Part shown: piece after piece, positions 6,046 to 7,071 of the stretch
Layout: every line of letters begins with the position of its first letter
Position numbering within the stretch: position 1 is the first letter of the stretch
Assembly (NCBI GenBank): GCA_020052975.1
Contig: JAGVOC010000190.1
Span: 1-7,071, forward strand
DNA from: Desulfobacterales bacterium
GTDB lineage: Bacteria > Desulfobacterota > Desulfobacteria > Desulfobacterales > RPRI01
Reading direction: 5' to 3'
DNA: 7,071 bases
The notes under the pieces: generated by a model
What the model saw: the letters and a program-made list of their open reading frames with translations, nothing else
The model's database searches: none
Told to the model about the DNA's origin: nothing
Translations under genes and position numbers: made by a program

Positions 6046-6108
6046 GGATAACAAAAAGCTCAGCCTGAGCCCGCGTAGCGGGCGATTGGCTGGAGCGCCG
6101 GGTTATGC
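6046..6108 (-). repeat. candidate integron attC site (read on the minus strand)
   Basis: Read on the minus strand the order is R'' GCATAAC (6108-6102), spacer CCGGC, L'' GCTCCAGCC (6096-6088), AATC, stem GCCCGC / loop TAC / GCGGGC (6083-6069), TCA, L' GGCTGAGC (6065-6058), spacer TTTTT, R' GTTATCC (6052-6046). The two spacers are both five bases. The L boxes pair over eight positions with one extrahelical C in L'', the same asymmetry as known attC sites. The brnA stop lies inside R'', also typical. Against it, the R boxes deviate from the GTTRRRY consensus at one base, and the same hairpin can be read as a terminator. Confidence 0.55.
6052..6096 (-). terminator. rho-independent terminator for brnTA
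   Basis: On the minus strand GCTC-C-AGCC, an inner GCCCGC/GCGGGC stem and GGCTGAGC form a GC-rich hairpin directly followed by TTTTTG, seven bases after the brnA stop codon. On the plus strand no T-tract follows, so it should not stop hicAB transcription efficiently. The same bases form the core of the candidate attC site; both roles could hold. Confidence 0.6.
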
Positions 6109-6342
6109 GCTCTTTTGATAATGCGAAGCGTACCAGTCTACTACCTCTCTTATCATCTTCTGGTAAGAAGTCTTCTGATTCTTTGCCTGTTCTTTGAAAA
6201 AGGTGATACTCGATTTCTTCAATGATATAGTAACCTTCACATTGTCTTCCCTCAGCACCAACTGATCAGGCGAGGGAAGAAAATCTTTGACGACCTTCAG
6301 ATCGCCCATAGGTTCTTCAGCGTATTTTGTTTTGCTCTTCAT
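6103..6342 (-). CDS. brnA: BrnA antitoxin, ribbon-helix-helix
   Basis: A 79-residue antitoxin that should pair with BrnT and repress the shared promoter. Residues 35-74 (VKVTISLKKSSITFFKEQAKNQKTSYQKMIREVVDWYASH) form the ribbon-helix-helix domain typical of BrnA; the N-terminal part wraps the toxin. The ATG at 6342 is chosen because it follows GGAAGGAAG by a few bases on the minus strand; a longer in-frame start at 6399 would sit deep inside brnT and lacks such a site. The gene overlaps the end of brnT by 26 bases, so the two are translationally coupled, toxin first as is usual for this family. Its stop codon (6105-6103) lies in the GCATAAC box of the candidate attC. Confidence 0.88.
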   Translation of the reverse strand: MKSKTKYAEEPMGDLKVVKDFLPSPDQLVLREDNVKVTISLKKSSITFFKEQAKNQKTSYQKMIREVVDWYASHYQKSA

Positions 6343-6604
6343 AAATCTTCCTTCCTTTTCTCCAATAACCTGCTCCATAAATGCGAATAACATTGCCACG
6401 GTATGTAAACCTGACGGTCAATATGCCTTCGCCAACACATCCCATGCAGTAATACCGGTCTTCTTCGGTACCATGGGTAATGTCTTCCGCGATAACACGG
6501 TGGGGATCAAGAAAAGCCTGTTGTGCAGTCAGAAAAGAAATGCCGTGTTTGGCTTGGTTTTCCTTATCTTTTTCCTCATCCCATTCAAAGGTTGCTTTTC
6601 TCAT
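6317..6604 (-). CDS. brnT: BrnT toxin, RelE-like ribonuclease
   Basis: A 95-residue toxin of the BrnT family, known to have a RelE-like fold and to block translation by RNA cleavage. Family features in order are FEWDEEKDKENQAKHGISF (6-24), AQQAFLDPHRV (28-38), EEDRYYCMG (48-56), LTVRFTYRGNVIRIYGA (62-78) and the basic end WRKGRKIYEE (81-90). The frame is complete, so the toxin may be active. The ATG at 6604 is preferred over a GTG at 6610 because it fits the family N-terminus and the predicted transcription start. No Shine-Dalgarno sequence precedes it, consistent with a leaderless transcript. Its orientation opposes vapBC and hicAB. Confidence 0.9.
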   Translation of the reverse strand: MRKATFEWDEEKDKENQAKHGISFLTAQQAFLDPHRVIAEDITHGTEEDRYYCMGCVGEGILTVRFTYRGNVIRIYGAGYWRKGRKIYEEQNKIR

Positions 6605-6610
6605 AAGCAC

Positions 6611-6639
6611 ACTATACTAAACTTATGCATCTATGGCAA
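6611..6639 (-). promoter_or_regulatory. brnTA promoter with repeated ATACTAAA elements
   Basis: On the minus strand TTGCCA (6639-6634), a 17-base spacer and TATAGT (6616-6611) place the transcription start at about 6604, the A of the brnT ATG. Two copies of ATACTAAA (plus strand, 6614-6621 and 6639-6646), 25 bases apart, overlap the -10 and -35 elements. They are candidate BrnA operator sites. The second copy also forms a small palindrome, ATACT-AA-AGTAT (6639-6650). Confidence 0.6.
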
Positions 6640-6688
6640 TACTAAAGTATGGTAATATATATGGCTCAATAATGCCTTCATATTCATC

Positions 6689-6695
6689 GCATAAC
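6689..6695. other. candidate integron R-box half-site flanking brnTA (outer)
   Basis: GCATAAC is the exact reverse complement of GTTATGC at 6102-6108 on the other side of brnTA. On the minus strand it reads GTTATGC and would be the first bases of a brnTA cassette whose own R'' box is GCATAAC at 6108-6102. No L boxes or opposite R box follow beyond it; instead, insertion-sequence-like DNA begins within a few bases. Confidence 0.4.
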
Positions 6696-7071
6696 GAGCC
6701 TGTAGAAAAACCCTTTTTTGCAAAGCGATCATAGTCCGAAGTCCGAACAGTTCGGATTTTTGCAGATCGTCAATTTATTATGCCCAGTTTATTTTTTCCG
6801 GTAAAATATTTGTGCTTTTCGTTCAATTGACCTGTTTTTAATGGATTCATGCCTCCGGATTGCTCCGGCTGCTGCCACTTCATGCATACCCTAACCCATA
6901 TCGGTGGATCTTTGTTAAGTTGTGCACAATGCAGAAGAGGTTCCACTGCGTGTTCACTTTCGTCTTACCTCGTAAGGTGAAACGGTCAAGTCCGCGGGAC
7001 GATGTAATATGAGAAAACGGCGGCTCACTGATGGCCAGACGCATGCCGTAAAGAACCCGGCCAACGGTGGA
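6696..7071 (-). mobile_element. end of an IS1182/IS4-like insertion sequence (runs out of window)
   Basis: This stretch holds the transposase C-terminus (7071-6880) and about 180 bases of downstream DNA. GAGCCTGTAGAAAAACCC starting at 6696 is a plausible terminal inverted repeat, but the other end is outside the window, so the exact boundary is inferred. A small TCCGA / TCGGA hairpin followed by ATTTTTG lies near 6747-6765. Confidence 0.55.
6880..7071 (-). CDS. DDE transposase, C-terminal fragment (IS1182/IS4-like)
   Basis: The minus strand is open from the window edge for 63 codons and ends with TGA at 6882-6880. The protein reads VGRVLYGMRLAISEPPFSHI, then RGLDRFTLRGKTKVNTQWNL, then FCIVHNLTKI. 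This is the conserved C-terminal segment of IS1182-type DDE transposases, with the Y..R....E pattern (residues 8, 11 and 16 of the fragment) carrying the probable catalytic glutamate and the RFTLRG-KVN-QW-L-C--HN motif. The gene continues beyond the window, so whether it is intact cannot be judged. It belongs to the mobile element that abuts the brnTA module. Confidence 0.85.
   Translation of the reverse strand, partial: STVGRVLYGMRLAISEPPFSHITSSRGLDRFTLRGKTKVNTQWNLFCIVHNLTKIHRYGLGYA

Noticed and set aside
5936..6118. 60-codon plus-strand open frame across the hicB end
   Set aside because: It overlaps the hicB ribbon-helix-helix domain and runs through the hairpin; no independent support.
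6343..6399. Longer brnA start at 6399
   Set aside because: The internal ATG at 6342 has a strong GGAAGGAAG site and gives a normal BrnA length; the extension lies within brnT codons.
6287..6655. 122-codon plus-strand open frame opposite brnT
   Set aside because: The minus-strand BrnT and BrnA matches are clear; this frame is their shadow.
1..7071. CRISPR array, tRNA, rRNA or integrase gene
   Set aside because: No regularly spaced repeats, cloverleaf, rRNA-like sequence or tyrosine-recombinase motifs were found in the window.

Overview
The window looks like a moderately AT-rich bacterial chromosome. The housekeeping proteins (EF4/LepA, and a split 3-isopropylmalate dehydratase of the short, archaeal/homoaconitase-like type) and the small TTCGTAAAAAGTCA-ended repeats would fit a Desulfobacterota (former Deltaproteobacteria) genome. 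That assignment rests on general impression, not on a search.

Left half (1-4064, all + strand): lepA (234-2030) sits between two copies of one short interspersed repeat in opposite orientation (1-109, cut by the window edge, and about 2035-2191). The complete copy has MITE-like terminal inverted repeats and internal hairpins. leuC (2245-3534) and leuD (3540-4064) follow as a tight pair encoding the two subunits of isopropylmalate isomerase (leucine biosynthesis).

Right half (4065-7071): an accessory region with three different type II toxin-antitoxin modules in about 2.3 kb. vapBC (4355-4983, +) is intact and has its own promoter. hicAB (5420-6033, +) has a promoter merged with a 24-bp perfect palindrome, but hicA is split by a frame change exactly at a C-CCA-AAG slippery heptamer. 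brnTA (6604-6103, -) converges on hicB. Both the hicA and brnT promoters put the predicted transcription start within a base or two of the ATG, which suggests leaderless mRNAs. A low-confidence remnant of a fourth, ribbon-helix-helix antitoxin lies next to leuD.

Most interesting: the 63-bp gap between hicB and brnA (6046-6108) has the architecture of an integron attC recombination site read on the - strand: R box, 5-nt spacer, L box with one extrahelical base, hairpin, L box, 5-nt spacer, R box. The brnA stop codon lies inside the R box. Each neighbouring toxin-antitoxin module is bounded on its far side by a 7-mer that is the perfect complement of its inner R box (GTTATCC 5368-5374 with GGATAAC 6046-6052; GTTATGC 6102-6108 with GCATAAC 6689-6695). 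Cassettes in a linear integron array should show exactly this. No integrase is visible, so a CALIN-like (integrase-less) cluster of toxin-antitoxin cassettes is the working hypothesis. The same hairpin also reads as a rho-independent terminator for brnTA, which is the simpler alternative.

The window ends in the C-terminal 63 codons of an IS1182/IS4-like DDE transposase (- strand). The insertion sequence end appears to lie a few bases beyond the outer R-like box at 6689-6695.
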